Assembly: GCA_043381765.1 (NCBI GenBank)
Contig: JBHJMP010000304.1
Span: forward strand, 1 to 26,851
From: Collodictyon triciliatum
Lineage: Eukaryota; CRuMs
DNA length: 26,851 nucleotides
Reading direction: 5' to 3'
Within the stretch, counting starts at the first letter, position 1; the number at the start of each line of letters is the position of its first letter. Below the pieces are notes generated by a model that ran no database searches, was not told where the DNA came from, and worked only from the letters and a program-made list of their open reading frames with translations. A program made the translations under genes and the position numbers. Positions 1 to 8,272 of the stretch are shown here, piece after piece.

Positions 1-56
<56 letters not shown>

Positions 57-59
57 TAG
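1..59. repeat. Poly-T tract at window edge, end of a HERC intron
   Basis: A run of 55 T is followed by gtag, which can serve as the pyrimidine tract and 3' splice site before the first visible HECT exon. The upstream part of the gene lies outside the window. Confidence 0.7.
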
Positions 60-995
60 TACCAGCTGCGACGCGTCGTGGGTATTTGAGTTCATCGGCA
101 AAATGATGGGCGTTGCCATTCGAACGCACGACCCGTTGGAAATCGATTTGGCACCGATTGTGTGGAAGGGAATTGTTAACGAAAAGGTAGGAGAAACACA
201 CACACATGTAAAGAAGGGGAAAAAGAAGAGAATATTTCAAATCCTTTTAAATCGCATACAAGCAAACGGGTGACAATAAGCGCGTTGACAATATCATGCT
301 TTTTTTCTTCTTCTTCTTCTCTCTCTCTCTCTCTCTCACCTCTGCTCATCTTTTTCTGATTTTGTAAATGTATGCAATGCAACCGAATTCACTATTCAGA
401 TTACAATCGATGACGTGTTTGACGTGGATGCGCACTTTGAACAGTGAGTGTCTTTTTATCCTCCAAAACATCTAAGTTACACTTTACTTTTTTTCATCTT
501 TATCTATATTTTTATGGAAAAAAAAAGCGTCAGTTTAAACCCATTATTAACACAATCATGAGGGACCATGATATTGACGTAGGATGTAACATCGTTTTGC
601 TGTTTCTTTCATACATAATTTTACTATTGATGAGTAATTTATCCCGTGGTGGCAACAAACCTCTTCTTTTTTTTTCTCTTCTCATTTTTTCACGCAGAAC
701 GCTCTCAATGCTGCATAATCCTGAAAGTGTTGGGTAAGACAATTATGACAAATTTCAAATAATAAATTAAAACGACTGAAACCAACCTACAACGAACGTG
801 TAATCCACCGCCAAAAAGTCTTGACGAATCGACGTTCGAGTCCACGGCACTTGCCTTCACCACTTTCACTAACGGATGTGAAGTGGATCTGATACCGAAC
901 GGTTCTCTCACGCCTGTAACGTATGTCTCCAACAAACAAAAAAACAAAAAACAAAAACAAAAAAACAAAAACAAAAACAAAAACAAAAAAACAAA

Positions 996-1075
<80 letters not shown>

Positions 1076-2191
1076 AAAAAAAACAAAAAAAACAAAAAAA
1101 AACAAAAAAAACTAAAAAAAAGAAAGAAACAAAAAAACAAAGAAACAAAAAACAGAAACAAAAAGGCATGGTGCTGTTTTCTTCATCCTCACCCTCCCAT
1201 TCTGGTGGCCAAGTATTGAACCGAATGAACACCACCTGCAGATGGGAAAACCGCCTGACCTACGCACGGCTGCTGCAGGAGTACCACATCCGCGAATTCC
1301 TGCCGGCCATTCAGGCCATGCGCCACGGCCTCGCAGACGTCGTCCCGATTGCCGAGCTTGCGCTCTTCACGGCCGAGGAGATCGAAGACAGGGTAACGCG
1401 TCCTGAAGGCAATGCTGCTCGTGGGCGGTTATCGCCATGACCGGGCTCTTGTCCTACATGAAAGAAAACGAGTCAAAAAAAAAAGAGAATAATCTGGCCA
1501 TTGCAACTAACCCCGGCCACTTCCCGTGCGCACCAACAGGTCTGCGGACGAAAGGAAGTGGACATTGCACGACTCAAGGTATGTCTGCGGCCATAGCGCC
1601 CCTCCACAAACCCACTTCCGACTCACAAGCCATCATTTTTGTTGTTTGCATACGCAGCAACACACAACCTACTCGGACTGCAATCTCACCGACGCCCACA
1701 TCCAATTCTTCTGGGCTGTTCTGGAGGAGTTTACACAGCAGCAGCGGGCCATGTTTATCAAAGTATTTATCACTTTCACACTCATCACAATCACGATCAC
1801 CATCACAATCACCATCACAATCACAATCACGCAGTTTGTCTGTGGCCGATCGCGCATGCCGCGGTCGGAGGAGCACTCCAAGGACTTCCAGATCAACAGC
1901 TTCAGCGCCTCTGAAAACGTCGACAACGTAAGACACTCCGAGCCACCCGCCCCATGCCATGAAAACGCGAGCTAATCACGCCACCCACAACACGCCCACT
2001 TCACATCTCCCACCTGACCCGTAATCGCCCAACACCCATCCCCATGGCAGTATCTCCCGGTCTCGCACACCTGCTTCTTCTCGGTCGATCTGCCGGCATA
2101 CACCAGCCTGGAGGTCATGCGCACAAAGCTTCTGATGGCCATCGAGCACTGCCACGAGATCGACGCAGACTTCACCCCGACCGACTCCTAA
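60..2191 (+). CDS. HERC1-like HECT-type E3 ubiquitin ligase, C-terminal part (5' end outside window)
   Basis: Nine exons chain in phase: 60-186, 400-443, 698-733, 819-920, 1242-1392, 1540-1578, 1658-1762, 1835-1927 and 2051-2191 (TAA). Together they give 278 residues, a nearly complete HECT domain. N-lobe features are FEFIGKMMGVAIRTHDPLE in the first exon and NRLTYARLLQEYHIREF with the HGLADVVP turn in the fifth. The seventh and eighth exons carry QFFWAVLEEF and FVCGRSRMP. The last exon carries LPVSHTCFFSVDLPAYTS, whose Cys is the expected thioester-forming residue. HECT ligases take ubiquitin from an E2 onto this Cys and pass it to the substrate. The overall pattern resembles HERC1, but the RCC1-like and other upstream domains that would confirm the subfamily are outside the window. 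Intron 4 (921-1241) holds a long A tract and intron 7 a short tandem repeat. The PI31-like gene follows 223 bases downstream on the same strand. HECT assignment is near certain; the small exons 400-443 and 698-733 are less sure. Confidence 0.93.
301..340. repeat. (CTT)n(CT)n pyrimidine microsatellite in HERC intron 1
   Basis: A CTT run passes into a CT run, upstream of the acceptor at 399. It resembles an extended polypyrimidine tract. Confidence 0.75.
939..1165. repeat. A-rich microsatellite and homopolymer in HERC intron 4
   Basis: Units of the type CAAAAA flank a pure A run of about 75 bases (1000-1074). The whole tract lies in one intron, between the exons ending at 920 and starting at 1242. 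Long Lys or Phe reading frames here are artefacts of the repeat. Confidence 0.9.
1770..1832. repeat. (CACAAT/CACCAT)n hexamer-like repeat in HERC intron 7
   Basis: Degenerate TCACAATCAC/CATCAC units fill almost the whole intron 1763-1834. Removing it joins FIK to FVCGRSRMP in frame, as expected for a HECT domain. Confidence 0.8.
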
Positions 2192-2414
2192 CCCCAACGA
2201 CGCCCCGATAAACACCGTCATCCCACTTCGGAGGCCAAGCAGCAACACGTGTCTGCCCAGATATAAACTCGACCCACGCATCAACAAGCAAGCAAGCAAG
2301 CAAGCAAACAAACAAACAAACAAGCAAACAAACAAGGAACAATCAGCAGCGCGAGATGAATCCAGCCGCAGAACAGTTCTAAACCCGAGCCGGCCAGATC
2401 CCCAGCAAGGCAGG
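2192..2414. other. Spacer between HERC-like and PI31-like genes, with (CAAG)n(CAAA)n
   Basis: This holds the HERC 3' UTR and the presumed PI31 promoter and 5' UTR. A tetranucleotide array of CAAG then CAAA lies at about 2284-2335. No coding sequence is seen; a short ATG frame just before 2415 stops after eight codons. Confidence 0.7.
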
Positions 2415-4160
2415 ATGATCGATGTCCTCGCATACATGGCACGCGTCGAGCAGCCTGTGCGCTCCCGCCACGCAGCGCTCTTTGCGCTCTGCCACGCGCT
2501 GATGATCGACAATGGCTTCCGCCCAGCACACACGCCGCCGGAAGGCATGATCTTCCTTCTTCTTCCTTCTTCCTTCTTCCTTCTTCCTTCTTCCTTCTTC
2601 CTTCTTCTTCCTTCTTCCTTCTTCCTTCTTCTTCCTTCTTCCTTCTTCCTTCTTCCTTCTTCCTTCTTCTTCCTTCTTCTTTCTTCCTTCTTCCTTCTTC
2701 CTTCTTCCCTCTTCCTTCTTCCTTCTTCCTTCCTCCTTCTTCCTTCTTCCTTCTTCCTTCTTCCTTCTTCCTTGCCAACCACACCCTCCCCTTTACAGAC
2801 ACAGGGCGCGTGGACAAGGCGTGGTTTCCGGCGTCCGTCTACGCAGAAGCGGCGGATGCCTTCCATGCCGAGTACCGCCACCTGCACAGCGCCATGGTCT
2901 TTGATCTCAAGGGCCTGGCCATTGCCGATCGCCTCTTCCTCCACGCCGTCTCGCGCCAGGACACAAAGACCGTCTTCACCCTGGAGCTGCCTCTCGACTC
3001 CTACATCCGCCCACCCCTGCCGCCCTTCCCGCCTGCCCGCCCTGCCGACTTTGTCCGCGACGTCCCGGCCCTTGCCTCCCTTGTCACCCGCTCCCTCGCC
3101 CAGAAGCTCGTCCCGACTCCGGCTAAGGACGGCTATGAGCCGCCCCGGAATGAGCCGCCCCGGAATGAGCCGCCCCGGAATGAGCCGCTCCGTGTTGATC
3201 CGCTTCGTGTGGATCCGCCTCACGGGTTTCGCCTCACCAGCCCATGAAAACTGTATCCAAGAAAGAATTGTAGTTAGGCATGCTTTACATCAGTGCTCAT
3301 CATAAAAATCTATGTATATCTCTCTCTTCTTCTTCTTCTCTCTTCTTCTTCTTCTTCTCTCTCTCCCCCGTCAAACAGTCGGTTCGCTCAGGGAAACCCG
3401 CTGGCGCGCGGCGTCGGTGCGCACGATCTGTACCCGCCAGGCTTGGATCCGTCCGGCGCGTTCCCGATGCAAGGGTTTGATTTATTAGCTCCTGGCCGCC
3501 TGTTCTTTCCATTAGCCCCCGCCCGAAGCACACTCTAACCTTTGTGCCTTTTTGCATCTCAGCCGCTTTACGAGCCCGCCTGACCTCGGTGGCGGAATGT
3601 ATGTCGGTCCACGCCATCCAGGGTTTGGAGGCGGTTTTGGAGGCGGTTTTGGAGGCGGTTTTGGAGGCGGTTTTGGAGGCGGTTTGCCTAGGTAAGGTTT
3701 TTCAGCGCGTGATACACACCAACTATATCCCGCATCGCTTTCGCCGACACCCGGGTTTTTCCGCAGTTCCGCAGTTTCTATTTACTCTTTTTTTTTTTTT
3801 TTTGTTATTTTTTTCTCCTCCCGTTTTTCTCATTCGTCTGACCATTTCGAATCACGGACATCCCAGAGGCGTCCCGCCCGGCGCAAGGTTTGATCCACCT
3901 GGCCCGTATGGTCGGCCTCCGCCCGGGTTGTAAGAGCTCATTTTATATCGTGTTTATGCCGTGTGATGGGTTTGTTGTGAATGGGGATGAGAGGGTTGTG
4001 TGCGGGTGAGGATATTCTAAGTAAATCTGGTGGGACATTTCGTCACATGTTTTGCAGCGGACAACAACAGCAGCAGCAGCAGCAGCGACGCTTCTACGGC
4101 GACCCGGACCCGGATCACTTGGGGATGCCCGGCGATCCGCCGGATGACCTGTATATGTAG
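2415..4160 (+). CDS. PSMF1: PI31/PSMF1-like proteasome regulator
   Basis: Six exons chain to a complete 315-residue protein: 2415-2544, 2799-3225, 3379-3474, 3563-3691, 3867-3929 and 4058-4160 (TAG). The total of 948 bases keeps frame throughout. Residues 1 to about 150 form an FP-like N-terminal domain (HAALFALCHALMIDNGF...). After it comes a Pro-rich region with three EPPRN repeats and PLRVDP-type units. The C-terminal half has the PI31 hallmarks: HDLYPPG, GGGMYVGP, VPPGARFDPPGP and DPDPDHLGMPG. The protein ends in DDLYM. PI31 family members bind the 20S proteasome through a C-terminal HbYX (hydrophobic-Tyr-any) motif, and LYM fits that pattern. Lineage-specific additions are five FGGG repeats and a run of eight Gln before the terminal block. 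Intron 1 appears to be GC-AG. The start is the first ATG that leads into the domain; the ATG just upstream is quickly stopped. It converges with the TPR gene on the other strand. Identification is confident; the donors at 3226 and 3475 (gttt type) are chosen by phase. Confidence 0.93.
2545..2798 (+). other. Likely GC-AG intron filled with CTT/CTTC repeats
   Basis: The exon ends GGAAG and the intron begins gcatga; the acceptor is tttacag. Only a phase-1 exit here joins PPE to DTGRVDKAW in frame, and no GT donor nearby does so. Nearly all of the intron (about 2551-2773) is a pyrimidine repeat of CTT and CTTC units. Confidence 0.7.
3137..3181 (+). repeat. Three tandem 15-base units encoding EPPRN
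   Basis: Three exact copies of a 15-base unit lie in PI31 exon 2, followed by diverged units reading EPLRV and DPLRV. This is an in-frame coding minisatellite in the Pro-rich linker. Confidence 0.9.
3623..3685 (+). repeat. Five tandem 12-base units encoding FGGG
   Basis: The unit TTTGGAGGCGGT is repeated five times in PI31 exon 4, giving a flexible Gly/Phe linker between the GMYVGP block and the RFDPPGP block. Confidence 0.9.
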
Positions 4161-4487
4161 ACAAGCTGCCTGTGCGATGCGATGCGATGCGATGCGATGC
4201 GTGCTGGGTGGATGGACATAGGGAACAAGACAGAGAATGGAATAAACGAGTGGGCGGGAGAGTCAAGAAGCGTGCGCGTGTGCGGCTGCCCCTGTGTCTT
4301 TGGCCTCTGCTTTCCTAGCCTGCATGTCCCAGAGGCAGCTTTGTTGGCAAGCCAGCTCCCTGCTGGTGGCCGGTCGAGAGAGACTTCTGGAGCAGCGAAT
4401 CAGGTTGACATTAAAAAGGAAAGAAAAAAAGAAAAAGGAACAGAATGGGGGAAGGGGAGGACAATCAGGGGACAAAGCGCAGGCGGG
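4161..4487. other. Convergent spacer between PI31-like and TPR genes
   Basis: This holds the 3' UTRs of both genes. It contains five copies of GATGC (4176-4200) just after the PI31 stop and a possible polyadenylation hexamer at 4241-4246. No coding sequence is seen. Confidence 0.6.
4241..4246 (+). promoter_or_regulatory. Candidate polyadenylation signal AATAAA for the PI31-like gene
   Basis: A canonical AATAAA lies 81 bases after the TAG at 4158-4160. Position and strand fit, but the hexamer could occur by chance, and polyadenylation signals in this organism are unknown. Confidence 0.35.
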
Positions 4488-6176
4488 CTACTGAGTCTGG
4501 GGCGCAGGGACATCGCCAGCCAGGGCGGGAGAGCCGACCACAGGGTCCGCCTCGGTGGGGATGCTGATGCCGTCTTCGGCGCGCCAGGTGGTGCTGACGT
4601 GGCCGTGATACTGCATCCCGATGGTCGGCAGATCGAGCGATTGGCGGTGCTCCTCGGCCGAGCGGTGGGGCCGGCTTGAATACCCGTGCCCGTGGGCTTT
4701 GCCTTCTGTGTGTCGGCGGCGGCTGATGGAGCCGCGTATGTTGTGCTTGCTCTCGTCCGGGTGGTCTTCTTTGTTTGCCTCTTTCTTGTCTTGCTGATGC
4801 TGGTGCTCATGTTCTTGCTCATGTTCTTGCTTATCTTGCTCTTGCTTATCTTGCTCATGCTCATGTTCGTGCCCGCTCTCGGACTCGCCATCGCCCAGCT
4901 CCTTCTCCTCGTCGCTCTCCACCTCGGGAATGCCAGACAAGTCCGGGTTCGACTCCTGCAGCAGATCCGACAGCTTGTCGATCAGGTCCTGGTTCTCGGG
5001 ATCGAGGTCCAGCGCGAGGTCGTAGTACTGCACAGCCGCGTCCTCGTCCTTGTCCAGCAGCGCGATGTCGCCAAGCAGGATGTAGTCCATCGCATCGCCC
5101 TCCGGGTCCAGCTCGATGGCCCGCAGCAGATCTGCCCGCGCCTCCTTCATCTGGTTGTTGCCGCAGTAGGCTGCAGCGCGGTTGCGGAAGGCGTACGGGT
5201 CGCCGTCCTGCAGTTGGATGGCCTTGGACAGATCCACAATGGCGGACACGTAGTCACCCTGCGCTTGTGTGGTTAGTGCTCTTGCATAGCAGTTTGTTTG
5301 TTTGTTTGTTTGTTTGTTTGTTTGTTTGTTTGTTTGTTTGTTTGTTTGTTTGTTTGTTTGTTTGTCTGTATGAATGTGTGTGAGTGATATCCCTCAGATT
5401 GATGGTCTCATTTCGCATCATTCACTTCCGCAGGTGTCCAAAATAACAACCAAAACGAAAGGAAAAACAAACAAATCAAAATCCAGAAGTGAGAGTGCAA
5501 TCGCATCAATAGTCGAAGCATGTCCGTCAAATAAGGGATCACAGCAAAGCCAGTATTCAGCACGGACGAGGGAATAATAGAAAGAACCAAAGGAGAGAGA
5601 TAGAAAAAGAAGAGAGGAAAGGAGGATCACCTTGGATCGGAACATGGCGCCGCGGTTGTTGTATGCCTTGGCGTTGTTGGGATCCACCTCGATGCGGCGG
5701 CAAAGATCGCAGATGGCGCGGTCGTAGTCGCCAACGAGATTGTAGCACAGCGCCCGGTCGTCATAGGCCTTCAGCAGGGACGGATCCAGACGCACGGCCT
5801 CGGAGAAGTCCTGGATCGCCTCCTTGAACTGGCTGCGCTCCAGAAAGATCTCTCCGCGGACAACATAGAGCAGCGGATTCTCCGGGTCGTTCTCGATGCA
5901 CTTGCTCAGTGCCCGGATGCTTCCTTTCTTTTCGGCCTTGGCTGGCAGCGGGGCGGTCTGCTTTGTGGAGCCCGGGGCGGAGGCTGACTTGTCGGGCGGG
6001 GCGGAGGCTGACTTGTCGGGTGTTGCGCCTGCCTGGGCGGCGTTCTGCGGGGTGCCCAAGCTGTTGCGTGCGGGCATGTTTGGCATCGCGGCCAGAGACG
6101 GTGGAGAGGACAGGACAACCCGCTTGAAGCTTTGGTTGTGGTTCTCGACTGCAGGCGTGCTCTCGTTATTGCCCAT
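4488..6176 (-). CDS. TPR-repeat protein with N-myristoylation-type start and His/Glu/Gln-rich tail
   Basis: Two exons in transcript order, 6176-5631 and 5258-4488 (TAG), join in phase 0 and give 438 residues. The chosen start reads MGNNESTP: Gly2 plus Ser6 fits the N-myristoylation consensus. The frame stays open further upstream, but that stretch is Lys-rich translation of a CTTTT repeat, so 6176 is preferred. A Ser/Pro/Ala-rich linker holds a repeated DKSASAP. About six TPR-like helix pairs follow, with units such as PLLYVVRGEIFLERSQFKEA, AYNNRGAMF and DAMDYILLGDIALL, most with the expected Ala/Gly/Pro pattern. The splice falls inside the TPR array. After the array comes an acidic stretch, then a run of HEHEHEQ/DKQEQ units, and a basic tail with ISRRRHTEG. 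TPR arrays are protein-binding scaffolds. The partner is unknown, and membrane attachment by the lipid is inference. No specific orthologue is recognised. Confidence 0.88.
5293..5364. repeat. (TTTG)18 microsatellite in the TPR gene intron
   Basis: Eighteen tandem TTTG units lie within the intron 5259-5630; in the sense direction they read CAAA. The intron is bounded by GT (minus-strand gtgatc) and AG. Confidence 0.9.
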
Positions 6177-7289
6177 CCCGCCTCTTGTTGCCTCGCTCCT
6201 CCCTTCGGTTTTTTCTTTCCTTTTTCTTTTTTCGTGGTAGTGGGCGGATATGCTGGTTACTGTCTTGGTCGTTTTCTCCTTTCTTTTTCTTTTCTTTTTT
6301 TTTTCATTTTTCTTTTCTTTTCTTTTCTTTTCTTTTCTTTTCTTTCGGCCATACCGCTTTGCTGGTGGCGGCGGCTGTTGCTGTTGGCCTGGCTGAGCAC
6401 TGGGATAGGTTTTTGCCTTGTCACTGATCACGCTCAGTCTTCTGACTTTTTTCCGTGGGTGTTGGCCAGAAGAGGAAAAAGTGTGATTTTGATGGCAAAC
6501 GGCTGCAGACAAGGGCGCAAGGCGGCTAAAAAGAAGAAAAACAAGAAAAAAGAAAAAGAAAGAAAAAAGAAAAATAGGAAAAAAGGAAAAAGAAAAAAAG
6601 AAAAAAAGAAAAAAGAAAAAAGGCTAAAAAAGAAGAAAAACAAGAAAAAAAGAAAAAAAGAAAAAAAGAAAAAAAGAAAAAAAGAAAAAAAGAAAAATAG
6701 AAAAAAAGAAAAAAGAAAAATAAAGAAAAAAGAAAATAATAGATTAAGAAAAAGAATAAAATTAGAAAAAGAAGAGAAAAAGAAGGGAAGAAAAATATAT
6801 TAAGAAAAGAAAAAGAAAAGAAAAGGAAAAGAAATAGATTTGGTGGAGCGATAGCAGCAGAGAAAACAGGGAGGCTGTGTTTAGTAAATCGCAGACACGA
6901 CAACTTTTCCGCCAAAGAATGCACGTCGCGTCGCAACTCACGTTAAAAAAATTATTGGAAAGTAAGGACAATGAAGAATGAAAGAAAGAAAGGTGGATGC
7001 CCAAAATCGATGATTGGGCGCACCGAAAAAAAAAAGGAAGAAAAAATCAAAAAAAAATCAAAAAAAATCAAAAAATCAAAAGAGAGACAAGCAGATATAT
7101 ATGGAGTTCATCGAGGAGAAAGAAAGAGGGAAAGGGAGAAAGAAAAAAAAGAGGAACAGACAAACAGCACGATATATGACGATTGGCCCACGGAAATATT
7201 CCAACGGTTTTTTTTTCTTGAGAGAAAGAAGGATATCACCGCGTCGCAAATCCCATCTTCTTCTTGCCTTTGATTCTGCTTGGGCTCTG
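6177..7289. other. Repeat-rich spacer between two minus-strand genes
   Basis: This holds the TPR gene's 5' region and the coiled-coil gene's 3' region. CTTTT-type repeats (about 6285-6345) lie just upstream of the TPR start. A long A-rich tract of GAAAAA-like units runs from about 6525 to 6840, and another A-rich stretch from about 7020 to 7165. The Lys- or Phe-rich frames here follow the repeat and show no domain. No gene is seen. Confidence 0.7.
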
Positions 7290-8162
7290 TTACGAATGCC
7301 TTGTGCTTTCCCTGGCCAACTCGGCGAACTCGGCCTCCAACGCGCGGACTTTTGCATTTGCCGAGCGCAGCATGTCGCTGAGGGCCACTATTTCGCTCTG
7401 GTCCTGCTCAATCCTGCGAGACTTTTCGGCCAGGGCGCGGCCACTGTCGCTCTTGAGCCGCTCGATTTCACGCTCCAAGTCCTTCTCGCGCCTTCTGGCG
7501 TCCTTCTCAGCCGCCTCGGCCTTGACAACGTCCTGTGCGCGCTGCCTTCGCTCTGTCTCGGCCAGTCGTGCAATCTCAGCCGCATGAATCCGCTGCAGCT
7601 CGCTGCGCTCCGCCTCGTGTGCTTTCAGCGTCTTGCGCAGCTCGTCCCGCAGCGCCCGGCTTTCCTCCCGCGCCTTCTCGGCCTCTCGCTCGGAATGAAG
7701 CAGCCGCTCGCGCAGGTGCGCAAACTCCGTCTCGTGGAGCCGGGCATGATCAATCCCGAGCGCAGAGCCCGTCCCAGAAGCATGCGAGTCGCACGAAGGC
7801 GTTGGCGAAGGCGATCGCGGCGTGCCTGCGCTGATGCTGCCGGGATTAGCCGAAGCCGCAGTCGGGCTGCGCCGAACCATTGTCCAGAGTCGCCCTTTGG
7901 CATCCGGCTTGGCCCGCCCCGAGTGAGCCGACTCCAAAGAACGCGAATGCTGCTCGAGCCGCGCACACTTCTCCTGCGCCTGCTGAAGCTGCTGCCGCGT
8001 CTGGCGATGCTGCACCTCCTCTTGCTGCAGATGGTGCTTCAGGAGGCGGATCTCCTTGGCGAGTGCGCTGACGTCTGCGGCTGGCTCGGCCTCGTGGCGG
8101 CGGGCGCTGTGCAGAGGCCGCGGGCTTGTCACCCCGTTGGTCCGTGGGCTTGTCACGCTCAT
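7290..8162 (-). CDS. Coiled-coil protein of unknown function
   Basis: A single uninterrupted frame of 290 residues begins MSVTSPRTNGVTSPRP and ends at TAA (7290-7292). Residues about 30-80 form a Gln/Leu-rich coiled coil (ALAKEIRLLKHHLQQEE). A Ser/Thr/Pro-rich hinge with PRSPSPTPS follows at about 95-135. A long charged coiled coil fills about 140-285, with units such as EAAEKDARRREKDLEREIER and ending in SDMLRSANAKVRALEAEFAE. Coding GC is high with GC-rich third positions, supporting a real gene. It is the only intronless gene in the window. It is divergent from the next gene, with about 110-170 bases between starts, so the two may share a promoter. No catalytic motif, signal peptide or membrane segment is seen. 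A cytoskeletal or scaffold role is possible but not shown. Confidence 0.82.
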   Translation of the reverse strand: MSVTSPRTNGVTSPRPLHSARRHEAEPAADVSALAKEIRLLKHHLQQEEVQHRQTRQQLQQAQEKCARLEQHSRSLESAHSGRAKPDAKGRLWTMVRRSPTAASANPGSISAGTPRSPSPTPSCDSHASGTGSALGIDHARLHETEFAHLRERLLHSEREAEKAREESRALRDELRKTLKAHEAERSELQRIHAAEIARLAETERRQRAQDVVKAEAAEKDARRREKDLEREIERLKSDSGRALAEKSRRIEQDQSEIVALSDMLRSANAKVRALEAEFAELARESTRHS

Positions 8163-8272
8163 TCGCTCCTGCTAAAGCGATTCTCTTTGACTCTGTTTTC
8201 TTTCCTTCTTTTTTTTTGATTGATTTGTTTGTCTTTATTTTTTTTTATTTTTTTTTGATCTGATCAGCAAAC
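8163..8272. promoter_or_regulatory. Short divergent promoter region, T-rich
   Basis: The 110 bases separate two divergent starts. It is mostly T-rich and ends in gatctgatcag just before CAAACATG, which also resembles a 3' splice site. It is therefore either a compact bidirectional promoter or the end of a 5' UTR intron of the plus-strand gene. Confidence 0.5.

Noticed and set aside
883-1235. Long Lys-rich (+) and Phe-rich (-) open frames
   Set aside because: They are translations of the poly-A microsatellite in a HERC intron. The true exons on either side are in other frames and join across it.
1976-3223. A 415-codon minus-strand open frame
   Set aside because: It is antisense to the HERC last exon and PI31 exons, with Glu/Lys/Arg runs created by the CTT repeat; no domain is seen.
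6434-6936. Phe-rich minus-strand and Lys-rich plus-strand frames
   Set aside because: They follow the GAAAAA-type repeat and have no sequence beyond low complexity.
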